A stretch of 64,000 nt of DNA from Flavobacterium magnum (GTDB lineage: Bacteria > Bacteroidota > Bacteroidia > Flavobacteriales > Flavobacteriaceae): NCBI RefSeq assembly GCF_003055625.1, contig NZ_CP028811.1:1302001-1366000 (forward strand), written 5' to 3'. Each line of letters starts with the position of its first letter. Positions within the stretch are counted from its first letter, which is position 1. Positions 36,907 to 45,619 of the stretch are shown piece after piece. Below the pieces are notes generated by a model. That model saw nothing but the letters and a program-made list of their open reading frames with translations, had not been told where the DNA came from and ran no database searches. The position numbers and the translations under genes were made by a program.

Positions 36907-39831
36907 ATGAAAAAGATTTTATCCTGTTTCGCGCTTTTTGCGGTTTCCGTTGCGTTTGCCCAGGTTCAGACGGTAACGTACAGCATCGCTCCGCCGGCGT
37001 TCGAAGAGACTACTTCAATTACGATTACGGTCAACGGAAGCAGCCTCAACGAAACCAGTTGGGGAATCGCCTCTGATCACGCACTTTACCTGTGGTCATG
37101 GTGTTTCGATGTCAATGATGCCAACAGCCAGGACTGTCCCACCAACGGCTCCTGGACCTCTTCGAGTGAATCCAACAGGCTCACCTACAATGCGGGAACG
37201 GATTCCTACAGCATCACCTTTGTCCCGACCACCTTTTACAATCGGGCGGGCATTGGCAAGATCGGTTTTCTGGTCAAGGCCAAAAACGGTACAGGCGACA
37301 AAAAATCGCAGGATATTTTCGCTGAGGTGGGCGCTTTTGGCGTGACTTTGTCAACACCCACCCAAAACAGCAATACGATTCTCGCTCCGGGCAGCAGTTT
37401 GCAGGTTACGGCATCCAATACGAATGGCAATGCCAGTTATGTGCTGTTATCCAATGGGGTAGTGCTCAACACGAATCCTTCAACGACAAGTTACAGCTTC
37501 AATCACGCGGGCATCACTGCAAACCAGAATTATGAACTGCAGGTGACACAGGGCGCCGTGACGATTTCCAAAAAATTCTCGGCCATTGTCAATCCGGGCA
37601 CCGTAACAGCATCCGTACCCGCAGGTATGGAGGACGGAATCAACTACAATCCTGGTGACGCTACGCGCGCCACTTTGGTGCTTAGTGCACCTGGCAAAGA
37701 TTTTGTTTACATTGCGGGCAGCTTCAACAACTGGGAGCCCGACGCATCTTATGCCATGAAAAAAGACCCGGATTTTGCCAATAACGGCAAGTTCTGGCTC
37801 GAAATCAGCGGACTCACACCAAACGTCAATTACACCTACCAATACTGGGTTGTTGATACGACACCCTTCGCGAATTCCCCCGCGCTGGTTAAAACTGCGG
37901 ACCCGTTTTCAACCTTGGTCGTCAACACCTATGATGATCCGTTCATTCCCGCGGCTACTTATCCAAATATTCCTGCCTACCCGGCAGGCCAAAACCGCGA
38001 TGTGACCGTTTTGCAGACGGGACAGGCGCCTTATAACTGGCAGGTCACGAATTTTACCAAACCTAAAAAAGAGGATTTGGTTGTGTATGAGGTCTTGATA
38101 AGGGATTTTGATGCCAACCGAAATTTTCAGTCGCTCATTGACCGCATCGACTATTTTAAAAATTTAAAGATTAATGCTATCGAGCTGATGCCGGTGATGG
38201 AGTTTGAAGGCAATGAGTCGTGGGGATATAACACGTCTTTTCACATGGCGCTGGATAAGTTTTACGGTACTTCCGATAAGTTTAAGGAGTTGATTGACCT
38301 TTGTCATCAGAACGGCATTGCGGTTATCCTTGACGTGGCGCTGAACCACGCTTTCGGTCGCAACCCGATGGTGCGCATGTGGATGAAAGATCCTGACGGT
38401 GACGGCTGGGGTGACGCGAGCAGCGAAAACCCATACTTCAATGAGTTTGCGAAGCACAGTTACAGCGTTGGGAACGATTTCAATCACGCCTCTCCGTACA
38501 CCAGGGCTTATGTAAAAAGGGTCATCAAGCACTGGATCAAGGATTACAAGATCGATGGTTTCCGATGGGATCTCACCAAGGGCTTCACGCAGGCCTGCTC
38601 GGGAGGCGACGACAGTTGTACCAACACCTATCAGGCTGACCGCGTTGCCGTACTTAAGGAATACGCTGATTATTCCTGGTTCGGAGACAATTCGGCTAAC
38701 CCCAATGCATGGAATGGCGATCCTTATCACTACGCTATCTTTGAGCATTTGGGCGCCGATAACGAAGAACAGCAATGGGCGAACTACCGCCTGAATGAAA
38801 CACCGAGTAAAGGAGTGATGATGTGGGGCGAATTGACTTATCCCTACACCCAGCTCATCGAAGGCTATGCTACAGGTGCCGATATCAGCCGGATAGGCAA
38901 CACCGCCCACGGATTTACCGGCAAACGCGTCATGGGCTATCCCGAAAGTCATGACAAGGAACGCCTGATGTACAGCGCGATGAAATATGGCCTCAACACC
39001 GGGACTTCCCCGGTATTCAATAACCTGAACAATTCCCTGGCACGTATGTCATCTATTGCAGCCATCTCATTGCTGGTGCCGGGACCGAAGATGATCTGGC
39101 ATTTTGCCGATCTGGGCTACGACGATTCAATCTATACCTGTGACAACGGCACGGTGAATACAGAAACTGATGCCACTACGGGAGACTGCAAGCTGTCCAC
39201 CAAACCCCAGGAGCAATGGACAGGCAACTGGCTCGGTGTCACTGAAAGGGCGCAACTCTACAATAATTACGCAAGGATGATCTCGCTGAAAATCAACGAA
39301 CCTGTGTTTGAGGGATCCTACACCATCAGTCCGGACGGCGGCAACAACCTCAAGCAGCGGATTTACGTTTTCGATAATGCACTGCCGGCTACAGCCCTGA
39401 AGAATGTTGTGATCCTGACGAATTTCAATTCAATCAGCCAGAGCGTGACGGCCAATTTCCCGTACGCTGGGACATGGTACAACCTGATGGACAACAGTTC
39501 GGTTAATGTAATCAATACGGCCATGACGCTCAATATCGCCGCAGGAGGTTTCCGTATTTACGGCAACAAGCAGGCGCTACTCAACACTGACATCGTCGAG
39601 CAGGCACACATCCGCCTGTCACCGAATCCCGCATCCGGCTACTTTACGCTGGACGCTGAGACTGAGGCAGTGGAAGTGTATTCGATCACCGGCCAGCTGG
39701 TAAAATCCTATCGTGACCATTATACGGCATCCTCTGTTTTCGAGGTAGGGGATCTTACTGCCGGAGTCTATATTGTAAAGTCGTTTGACGCTAACCAACG
39801 CGAAACTACGATGAAGCTCGTAAAACAATAA
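36907..39831 (+). CDS. T9SS-secreted GH13 alpha-amylase
   Basis: 974 residues with signal peptide MKKILSCFALFAVSVAFAQ. Order: two N-terminal beta domains (about 20-235), a CBM48-like domain with AGSFNNWEP (about 250-345), the GH13 barrel (about 385-740), a C domain, and a type A T9SS sorting domain (LSPNPASGYFTLDAE ... GVYIVKSF ... MKLVKQ, about 905-974). Catalytic residues: DVALNH 476-481, nucleophile D555 in GFRWDLTKG, acid/base E613 in AIFEHLG, D683 in PESHDKE. The tail sends it through the type IX system to the cell surface or medium, where it cuts polymeric starch for SusCDE; it takes the place of lipoprotein SusG of Bacteroides. Preceded by the susE hairpin and followed by a clear terminator. 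Confidence 0.94.
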   Translation: MKKILSCFALFAVSVAFAQVQTVTYSIAPPAFEETTSITITVNGSSLNETSWGIASDHALYLWSWCFDVNDANSQDCPTNGSWTSSSESNRLTYNAGTDSYSITFVPTTFYNRAGIGKIGFLVKAKNGTGDKKSQDIFAEVGAFGVTLSTPTQNSNTILAPGSSLQVTASNTNGNASYVLLSNGVVLNTNPSTTSYSFNHAGITANQNYELQVTQGAVTISKKFSAIVNPGTVTASVPAGMEDGINYNPGDATRATLVLSAPGKDFVYIAGSFNNWEPDASYAMKKDPDFANNGKFWLEISGLTPNVNYTYQYWVVDTTPFANSPALVKTADPFSTLVVNTYDDPFIPAATYPNIPAYPAGQNRDVTVLQTGQAPYNWQVTNFTKPKKEDLVVYEVLIRDFDANRNFQSLIDRIDYFKNLKINAIELMPVMEFEGNESWGYNTSFHMALDKFYGTSDKFKELIDLCHQNGIAVILDVALNHAFGRNPMVRMWMKDPDGDGWGDASSENPYFNEFAKHSYSVGNDFNHASPYTRAYVKRVIKHWIKDYKIDGFRWDLTKGFTQACSGGDDSCTNTYQADRVAVLKEYADYSWFGDNSANPNAWNGDPYHYAIFEHLGADNEEQQWANYRLNETPSKGVMMWGELTYPYTQLIEGYATGADISRIGNTAHGFTGKRVMGYPESHDKERLMYSAMKYGLNTGTSPVFNNLNNSLARMSSIAAISLLVPGPKMIWHFADLGYDDSIYTCDNGTVNTETDATTGDCKLSTKPQEQWTGNWLGVTERAQLYNNYARMISLKINEPVFEGSYTISPDGGNNLKQRIYVFDNALPATALKNVVILTNFNSISQSVTANFPYAGTWYNLMDNSSVNVINTAMTLNIAAGGFRIYGNKQALLNTDIVEQAHIRLSPNPASGYFTLDAETEAVEVYSITGQLVKSYRDHYTASSVFEVGDLTAGVYIVKSFDANQRETTMKLVKQ

Positions 39832-39853
39832 AATTGAGTTAGTTTTTCCGCTT

Positions 39854-39882
39854 AAGGCCTTCTTTCACAGGAAGGTCTTTTG
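39854..39882 (+). terminator. Terminator after the secreted amylase gene
   Basis: AAGGCCTTC (39854-39862) pairs with GAAGGTCTT (39871-39879) with one G-T wobble around an 8-base loop and is followed by TT-rich sequence. It closes the susCDE-amylase transcript. Confidence 0.7.
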
Positions 39883-39896
39883 CTTTTACAGCGATG

Positions 39897-41459
39897 TCAG
39901 ATCAGGATTTTTTTCAATCCTTCTTCGATGTTGCGCCAGAAGAAGTTGTAGAATGACGTTTTCGGGTTGCGCCTCACCGAAACCCCGACTTTTTTAACCT
40001 GGTCATCCGAATCGTTTTTTACGACCAGGTTTGCAATGGCGGTTTTGAGTCCGGCCTTCTTCTTCGGATCCTTTTTCCTGTAAAGCGTAACTTTAAGGTC
40101 ATGGTATTTCATCGCAAATTCACCGTTAGAACTGTCGTCGTTTCCATTGATATTGAAATACACACCGTCAAAAATGCCTTCCTGCTTCATGTTGCTGTAA
40201 TTTTTCGTGAAGGAAACCAGGTTTTTGGTATTAAAATTAAGGATGCTGCCCTTAATATTAAAGCCGTCTGTCTTATCGAGCACGTTGAATTTCCAATCCA
40301 GCTTCATCGGCGAGGCATTCATGAAAAGGCAGCTGATATTGATTTTTACATCCTTCATTTTTTCATGTCCTTCGTCGCTCTTGATGTTGAGTGCCGTAAG
40401 ATTGAATTTATTAAAGCTGATTTTTCCCGGGCCTTTTTCAAAATTGATTTCTTCCTCATACACAATATCCGAATCGGTGATTTTGAGCGTGTCGACGCGC
40501 AACGGAAACTTGACATCACGCAGCATGCGGTTGTATAAATGGGTCTTCTCAGGACGGTCAACGGGTTCTTTACTGCGGTAGACATTGGCGTCGACTTTGT
40601 CCAGCTCCACGGCATCGGCACTGAAGTACAATCGGTCATCCTTAAACCCCCAGGCCATTTTACGGATGTCGAGCGAGGCGGCTTTCAGGGTGTACAAGTC
40701 TTTTTCAATCGGGGTAAACGCAACAAACTGCCTGCGGGTCATTTCGGGTACCATTTCGAAATCCTTTACACTAAGCCCGTTCGTTTCGGTCCGGATATTT
40801 TTGGCCTTGATGTGGTAGACTGCGTTATTCTTGAAGTAGAGGCTGTCGCAGCTGAATGAATAGGTTTTATAATCGAAAGGGATTTTGCGTTTCAGGATGT
40901 CGTCATTTACGGTAATACCTTCGAGCTTAATGTTGATATTTGCCGCATTGAGCACCGGCTTATTGTTTTTGACATACACGATCTTGACGTCGCCGTGGTT
41001 GAGGTATAGGTCCGAAACCTTGACAATGGATTCAAACGGCTTCACTACTTCAGACCCGATGCTTTTGCTGTTGTTCAGCGCATTGTCTGTCTTTTTGAAG
41101 AAGGTGATTCGCGGACTGTTTACTGTGATGCTTTTGGCCTTGATCTTATTGGAGAACAGGACCGCCATGCTGCTGAAATCCTTTACCTCCACCGATTCAA
41201 TCCGGGCGTAAATGCCCGCTTTGCTTACCGTATCGCGCAGCGCGTTTTTCGGCGAAATCCGTATCCCCCTGATGCTGATATTGCCATCCCAGACGTCGAT
41301 CTTCAGGCTGTCATACGTAATGTGGTAGGGTGTCTTGTTTTTATCGGAGAGCAATTCGGGCAACTTTTTGTTGACCCAGATGTTGACCCCTTTATTGACC
41401 AACAACAAGACGACGATGAGCACCGCAACACCGATCAGGATTTTCTTAAATGTACGCAT
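39897..41459 (-). CDS. AsmA-like membrane-anchored protein of unknown function
   Basis: 520 residues with one N-terminal transmembrane anchor (KILIGVAVLIVVLLLVNKGV) and a long periplasmic part of repeated short beta strands of the AsmA/DUF748 kind (YDSLKIDVWDGNISIRGIRI, ADAVELDKVDANVY, LNHGDVKIVYV). AsmA-like proteins are thought to move or organise lipids between the membranes; no specific role can be read here. A perfect 8-bp inverted repeat ends two bases before the ATG. A strong terminator separates it from the ExbB/ExbD genes, so it has its own transcript. Confidence 0.7.
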   Translation of the reverse strand: MRTFKKILIGVAVLIVVLLLVNKGVNIWVNKKLPELLSDKNKTPYHITYDSLKIDVWDGNISIRGIRISPKNALRDTVSKAGIYARIESVEVKDFSSMAVLFSNKIKAKSITVNSPRITFFKKTDNALNNSKSIGSEVVKPFESIVKVSDLYLNHGDVKIVYVKNNKPVLNAANINIKLEGITVNDDILKRKIPFDYKTYSFSCDSLYFKNNAVYHIKAKNIRTETNGLSVKDFEMVPEMTRRQFVAFTPIEKDLYTLKAASLDIRKMAWGFKDDRLYFSADAVELDKVDANVYRSKEPVDRPEKTHLYNRMLRDVKFPLRVDTLKITDSDIVYEEEINFEKGPGKISFNKFNLTALNIKSDEGHEKMKDVKINISCLFMNASPMKLDWKFNVLDKTDGFNIKGSILNFNTKNLVSFTKNYSNMKQEGIFDGVYFNINGNDDSSNGEFAMKYHDLKVTLYRKKDPKKKAGLKTAIANLVVKNDSDDQVKKVGVSVRRNPKTSFYNFFWRNIEEGLKKILI

Positions 41460-41461
41460 GA

Positions 41462-41483
41462 CGCTAAATTACAGGATTTAGCG
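41462..41483 (-). promoter_or_regulatory. Inverted repeat abutting the start of the AsmA-like gene
   Basis: CGCTAAAT (41462-41469) and ATTTAGCG (41476-41483) are perfect 8-bp arms with a 6-base spacer, two bases upstream of the ATG at 41459. Either an operator or an mRNA hairpin at the start of translation. Confidence 0.5.
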
Positions 41484-41529
41484 CGCGTACCCTTATGACT
41501 TTAGGTGTTGATTCTTACAAAATTTGGGC

Positions 41530-41555
41530 AAAAAAACCGGGGATTTCCCGGTTTT
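41530..41555 (-). terminator. Terminator after the ExbB/ExbD genes
   Basis: AAAACCGGG (41533-41541) and CCCGGTTTT (41547-41555) form a perfect 9-bp stem with a 5-base loop; on the minus strand it continues into a run of seven Ts (41536-41530). A strong intrinsic terminator 11 bases beyond the ExbD stop. Confidence 0.88.
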
Positions 41556-41565
41556 GAACTCTTGC

Positions 41566-41958
41566 TTATTTTGCGGTGGCAATTACGAAATTGAGTTTGA
41601 GCTTGACGCCGATTTGCATAATATCGACCAGGTCCTGCACCTTGTTGTCGGCTGGAACCCGCACGACCACCGTCTTGTCATTGGCCGCACTGGTTTTTTC
41701 GGCCAAAGCCGTTTCGAGTGTCTCAAAAGGCACGGCTTCCTGGTTCAGGAAATATTGTTTGTCTTCAGTGACCGAAAGCGTAATGTGGTCCTTGTTCGTG
41801 GTTTCGTTTGATTTCGCCTTGGGCAGGGTCAGTTTAATGACGTTAGGGTTGGCCAGGGTCGAAATAATCAGGAAAAACAGGAACAGGAAAAACATGATGT
41901 CGCTCATCGACGATGTCGGGATTTCCGGATGAAAGCGCCTTTTTCTCTTAATTCCCAT
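41566..41958 (-). CDS. ExbD/TolR-family biopolymer transport protein
   Basis: 130 residues with one N-terminal transmembrane helix carrying the essential aspartate (SMSDIMFFLFLFFLI, D19-20) and a periplasmic domain. With ExbB it converts the proton gradient into mechanical energy for TonB- or Tol-driven work at the outer membrane, for example SusC-type import. Its ATG lies inside the last codons of the upstream exbB-type gene (11-base overlap), so the subunits are made together. No tonB is present in the window, so the partner is unknown. Confidence 0.92.
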   Translation of the reverse strand: MGIKRKRRFHPEIPTSSMSDIMFFLFLFFLIISTLANPNVIKLTLPKAKSNETTNKDHITLSVTEDKQYFLNQEAVPFETLETALAEKTSAANDKTVVVRVPADNKVQDLVDIMQIGVKLKLNFVIATAK

Positions 41959-42670
41959 TTTGTGGCTCGTGTATTATGTTGATTACCTCCAGTGTCTGTT
42001 TCTGCACCTTAAGCGTAAAATTATCGATCATCATATTAAACAGGTGGTAGCCGGCATAGGCGATGACACCCACGACAAGCCCCGCGCCTGAACTGATCAT
42101 CTTTTCGTACAGTCCGCCCGAAATGGTTTGTATGTTCAGGTTTCCTGTCGCCGATATGGTGTGGAAAATTTTAATAACCCCTGAAATCGTCCCAATAAAC
42201 CCAAGGATTGGGGCGATACCTGAAATCAACCCGAGGTAACCCAGCCCTTTTTCCATTTGCGCGATCTCAACCTCGGCGGTTTTGTCCATCACTGATTCGA
42301 TTTCGCTGATCGGCCGACCGATGATCGCGATGCCGCTCCTTAATATATTTCCGGATGCCGAGGGGGTCCTGGTGCAGACCATCAGCGCGTTGTCAATCTT
42401 GCCGACTTTCAGGTTCATCCTGATGTCGTTGAGCATCATAACGTCCTGCGCGGTTTGTTTTTTAATTGATAAATAGCGTTCGATAATCACGTAAATGCAA
42501 AAGAACAACAGCAAGATCAATGGATAAATCATGATTCCGCCTTTCAGGACGAAGTCAAGGTAAGACACCTGTTCTGTTACCGTAGCGGTTGTATTGGCAG
42601 CGTCGGCGGCTGTGTTTGCGATCGAATCGGTTACGGGATTATCCTGGAGCAGGAAATTAAGGAACATCAT
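41948..42670 (-). CDS. MotA/TolQ/ExbB-family proton channel protein
   Basis: 240 residues, three transmembrane segments: GGIMIYPLILLLFFCIYVII near the N-terminus, then LGLISGIAPILGFIGTISGV and SSGAGLVVGVIAYAGYHL. The cytoplasmic loop after the first segment is of ExbB type. Proton channel partner of the ExbD protein whose gene overlaps its 3' end. ATG ATG at the start leaves a one-codon ambiguity. A perfect -7 element (TATTTTTG) lies about 50 bases upstream. Confidence 0.92.
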   Translation of the reverse strand: MMFLNFLLQDNPVTDSIANTAADAANTTATVTEQVSYLDFVLKGGIMIYPLILLLFFCIYVIIERYLSIKKQTAQDVMMLNDIRMNLKVGKIDNALMVCTRTPSASGNILRSGIAIIGRPISEIESVMDKTAEVEIAQMEKGLGYLGLISGIAPILGFIGTISGVIKIFHTISATGNLNIQTISGGLYEKMISSGAGLVVGVIAYAGYHLFNMMIDNFTLKVQKQTLEVINIIHEPQNGN

Positions 42671-42719
42671 AAAGGTTTGTTTAAGTGATATTAATGAAGC
42701 CTCAAAAAGCGGCTCCTGA

Positions 42720-42727
42720 CAAAAATA
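42720..42727 (-). promoter_or_regulatory. -7 promoter element of the exbB/exbD operon
   Basis: TATTTTTG on the minus strand is a perfect TAnnTTTG match about 50 bases upstream of the exbB-type start. No TTTG at the expected -33 distance was seen. Confidence 0.4.
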
Positions 42728-42850
42728 ATTAAATTTTAATTTTTCAGGCCATCAGCTCCAAAGAATAACGGAAGTTTTTTGGAATAAGTATGGAAACTGT
42801 CTGATAACAAAAAACAACCCATCGAATTTGAAAACAAAAACCGTTTGAAA

Positions 42851-42879
42851 ACAAAAAACCCCGACAAATGTCAGGGTTT
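42851..42879 (-). terminator. Terminator of the tRNA-Phe gene
   Basis: On the minus strand AACCCTGACA pairs with TGTCGGGGTT (one G-T wobble; plus-strand span 42857-42878) and runs into TTTTTTG. It starts four bases after the tRNA 3' end. Confidence 0.85.
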
Positions 42880-42882
42880 AAG

Positions 42883-42955
<73 letters not shown>

Positions 42956-42970
42956 TTGCGTTAGCGGGTG

Positions 42971-43001
42971 CAAATATAGGATGATTTTTAATTTATCCAA
43001 A
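42971..43001 (-). promoter_or_regulatory. Promoter of tRNA-Phe
   Basis: Minus strand: TTTG (43001-42998), 19 bases, TATATTTG (42978-42971), an exact match to the Bacteroidota sigma consensus. The expected start of transcription is about nine bases before the mature tRNA. Confidence 0.8.
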
Positions 43002-43026
43002 ACAAATATTAAAAAAAATCTATTCG

Positions 43027-43034
43027 TAACTTCG
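43027..43034 (+). promoter_or_regulatory. Putative -7 element of the coaX cluster
   Basis: TAACTTCG fits TAnnTTTG with one change (C). It lies 19 bases before the coaX ATG. The -33 region has no clear TTTG. Confidence 0.35.
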
Positions 43035-43053
43035 CGTCCACAAAAGGATAGTG

Positions 43054-43788
43054 ATGGTTTTAGCAATCGATGCAGGAAATACCAGGATTAAAGGCGCTGT
43101 ATTTGAAGAAGATACCATGATTACGGCTGTTTTTTTCAATGCCGGAGATTTGAAATCGGAGGTGTGGAAACTGCTCGATGCGTATAAAAGTATCACCGAT
43201 ATGGTCGTGGCATCCGTACGTAACTTGTCTCAGGAAGACCTTCTATCGTTTCAGGACCGGGTTCAGGTAAGGATTATCTCCCACTCGGATACCTTCCCCT
43301 TTTCCAATCATTACGAGACGCCGCTGACACTGGGCATTGACCGCATGGTGCTTTCGGCCGGGGCGGTATTGGCCTTTCCAAAACAACACCGGCTGGTGAT
43401 TGACGCGGGCACCTGCATTACCTACGACTTCATTAACAGCGACGACCAGTACCTGGGTGGTGCGATTTCACCGGGTATCAGGCTCCGTTATGCGGCACTG
43501 CACCAATATACCGCAAAACTCCCGCTGTTGGAACGGGACACGCCTCTCGATTTCATTGGCAGATCCACGCAGCAATCCATACACTCGGGCGTAGTAAATG
43601 GGGTAGTACATGAAATCGACGGATTCGTACGTAGCTATGAGCATGACTACCCAAACTTTACGATAATTTTAACGGGCGGTGACGCAGTTTTTTTGGCTAA
43701 ACAATTAAAAAATACCATATTTGCCAATTCAAATTTTCTGCTTGAAAGTCTGAACCACATTTTTCAATACACAATCAAGAATGATTAA
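43054..43788 (+). CDS. coaX: Type III pantothenate kinase
   Basis: First enzyme of coenzyme A synthesis; phosphorylates pantothenate. 244 residues from the ATG at 43054 (a GTG one codon earlier is also open). ASKHA-fold marks: LAIDAGNTRIKGAVF at the N-terminus (phosphate loop), PLTLGIDRMVLSAGA, VIDAGTCITYDFI and GGAISPGIRLR. Cytoplasmic. Its last eight bases overlap the start of an outer-membrane protein gene. It leads a close-packed cluster running to the PpiD-type gene. Confidence 0.94.
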   Translation: MVLAIDAGNTRIKGAVFEEDTMITAVFFNAGDLKSEVWKLLDAYKSITDMVVASVRNLSQEDLLSFQDRVQVRIISHSDTFPFSNHYETPLTLGIDRMVLSAGAVLAFPKQHRLVIDAGTCITYDFINSDDQYLGGAISPGIRLRYAALHQYTAKLPLLERDTPLDFIGRSTQQSIHSGVVNGVVHEIDGFVRSYEHDYPNFTIILTGGDAVFLAKQLKNTIFANSNFLLESLNHIFQYTIKND

Positions 43789-45025
43789 AAAATTTTTAGC
43801 TGGCATCGTGTTGCTTTTTTCCCTTGCAATTACTGCCCAATCAGGAACTTCTTCCCCTTATTCTTTTTACGGCATCGGCGATGTCACTTTTAAGGGGGCT
43901 GCCGAAAACAGGTTCATGGGAGGCGTTGCCGTGTTTTCAGACAGTATTCACCTGAACCTGCAAAACCCCGCATCGATAGCGGGACTGAGGCTTACCACGT
44001 TCACAGTCGGTGGTACGAACAGCCGCAATAAACTGGTAACCAACACTCAGGAAGGCAAGGCGTCCAGAACGTCGATTGACTACCTGGCCCTGGCGCTTCC
44101 TATCGGGAAATGGGCGGTTTCCGCATCGTTGTTGCCATACTCATCCGTGGGTTACCGCACGCAGTCGCTTGCCCAGAATGTAAACGAGACCAGCAGCAGG
44201 TTTGAAGGCAGCGGCGGACTAAACAAGGCCTCGATAGGTACTGCATACCGGCTCAACAACCGCTGGAATATCGGTGCCAACATAGAATACAATTTTGGTG
44301 AGATCTCAACCTCCAGTTACGAGTTCCTCCCGCAAATCCAGCTCGGGTCGCGTGAGAAAAACCTCTCGAACATCAGCGGGGTGACGTTCAATACCGGCTT
44401 GATGTTCCAGTCGCGCGTCAATAATAAGTTTGACGTTTTCGGGAGCTTCACCTTCACCCCGGAAACTAAGCTGACGCTCCAGAATGAACGCACAATCGCA
44501 ACGGTAACCAGCGTTAACTCATCAGGAACTGACGAAATCAAGGTCGACGTGCCCGATACGACCGTAAACCTTCCCACTAAGTTTTCCTTCGGTGGCGGCT
44601 TCGGAGTGGTCAGGAAATGGCTGATCGGTACGGAGATCACGTTCCGAAAGTCTGGAAACCTGGGCAGCCGGTTCGCCGACATCAATAACGTAGGTTACGA
44701 AAACTCACAAAAGTATGCCGTGGGTGGCTATTTCATCCCGAACTATAACGCTTACAACGGCTACTTCAAAAGGGTAACATACCGTGGCGGACTTCGGTAT
44801 GAGAAAACGGGACTGGTGATTGCCGGAAAATCCATCGAGGATATGGCAGTGACCGCCGGTTTTGGCCTGCCTTTGGGAACCGGCACTTTTTCCAATATCA
44901 ACCTTGGCGCCGAATTTGGTCGTAAAGGCACGAAAGCAGCCGGACTTGTTAGGGAAAATTATGCTAACTTTACCCTGAGCCTTTCGCTGAACGACAGATG
45001 GTTCGTGAAAAGGAAATACGATTAA
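43781..45025 (+). CDS. Outer-membrane beta-barrel protein, FadL/OmpP1-like
   Basis: 414 residues with signal peptide MIKKFLAGIVLLFSLAITAQ and then a mature start SGTSSPYSFYGIGDVTFKG with GAAENRFMGGVAVFSDSIH, typical of Bacteroidota barrel proteins distantly related to the FadL hydrophobic-compound channel. Alternating strands run to a C-terminal aromatic (NFTLSLSLNDRWFVKRKYD). Role unknown; its fixed place between coaX and lptC suggests an envelope housekeeping function, which is inference. Confidence 0.75.
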   Translation: MIKKFLAGIVLLFSLAITAQSGTSSPYSFYGIGDVTFKGAAENRFMGGVAVFSDSIHLNLQNPASIAGLRLTTFTVGGTNSRNKLVTNTQEGKASRTSIDYLALALPIGKWAVSASLLPYSSVGYRTQSLAQNVNETSSRFEGSGGLNKASIGTAYRLNNRWNIGANIEYNFGEISTSSYEFLPQIQLGSREKNLSNISGVTFNTGLMFQSRVNNKFDVFGSFTFTPETKLTLQNERTIATVTSVNSSGTDEIKVDVPDTTVNLPTKFSFGGGFGVVRKWLIGTEITFRKSGNLGSRFADINNVGYENSQKYAVGGYFIPNYNAYNGYFKRVTYRGGLRYEKTGLVIAGKSIEDMAVTAGFGLPLGTGTFSNINLGAEFGRKGTKAAGLVRENYANFTLSLSLNDRWFVKRKYD

Positions 45026-45050
45026 CCTCCGGCCGCGCCCGGTTTTGACG

Positions 45051-45617
45051 ATGACCCGTAAACTGAAAATACAATCGCTGCTGCTGTCCTTTTTTGCAAT
45101 CCCTTTTTTATGGAGCTGTGAAAGCAATTTCAAGGATGTACAGAAATTTTATTTTTCGGAATTTATGCCTACCGGTGAAGCGGATTCCATCAATCTGAAA
45201 TATACCGATTCAGGAAAAATCACCGCAGTGCTTGCCAGTCGGCGCATGCTCGATTACAGTACGGTAAAGTTTCCGTTTACCGAATTTCCGAAGGGGATTG
45301 ACCTGACGCTGTACGATAAGAATGCCAGAAAGACCTTCATCAAATCCGATTACGCCGTGAGTTTTAAGGGCACGGATATGATTGACCTGCGCGGGAATGT
45401 ACGCATCACGTCTGAAGCCGGGCAGCAGCTTACAACCGAACAGCTGTATTTCGACCAGAAGAACGAATGGTTTTTCACCGAAAAAAACTTTAAATTTACA
45501 GACCCGAAAAGCGGATCGACGAACGGTGAAGGCATTGATTTCAATAAGGACTTCACAAGGGTCAATTTCCAGAAAGTCAACGGACTTATCAACGAATCGG
45601 CCAACACAAAATTATAA
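45051..45617 (+). CDS. lptC: LPS export ABC transporter periplasmic protein LptC
   Basis: 188 residues from the ATG at 45051. The signal sequence ends in a lipobox (AIPFLWSC, Cys 23), so this LptC appears to be a lipoprotein rather than a single-pass protein as in E. coli, common in Bacteroidota. The beta-jellyroll LptC core includes ASRRMLDYSTVKFPFTEFPKG and IDLRGNVRITSEAGQQLTTEQLYFDQKNEWF (read in two parts). It should link the inner-membrane LptBFG pump with LptA in carrying LPS. Two bases separate it from the next small gene. Confidence 0.88.
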   Translation: MTRKLKIQSLLLSFFAIPFLWSCESNFKDVQKFYFSEFMPTGEADSINLKYTDSGKITAVLASRRMLDYSTVKFPFTEFPKGIDLTLYDKNARKTFIKSDYAVSFKGTDMIDLRGNVRITSEAGQQLTTEQLYFDQKNEWFFTEKNFKFTDPKSGSTNGEGIDFNKDFTRVNFQKVNGLINESANTKL

Positions 45618-45619
45618 TT

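Noticed and set aside
38164..38952. A 262-codon minus-strand open frame inside the secreted amylase gene
   Set aside because: Antisense to the catalytic barrel of a well-supported GH13 enzyme; no family resemblance.
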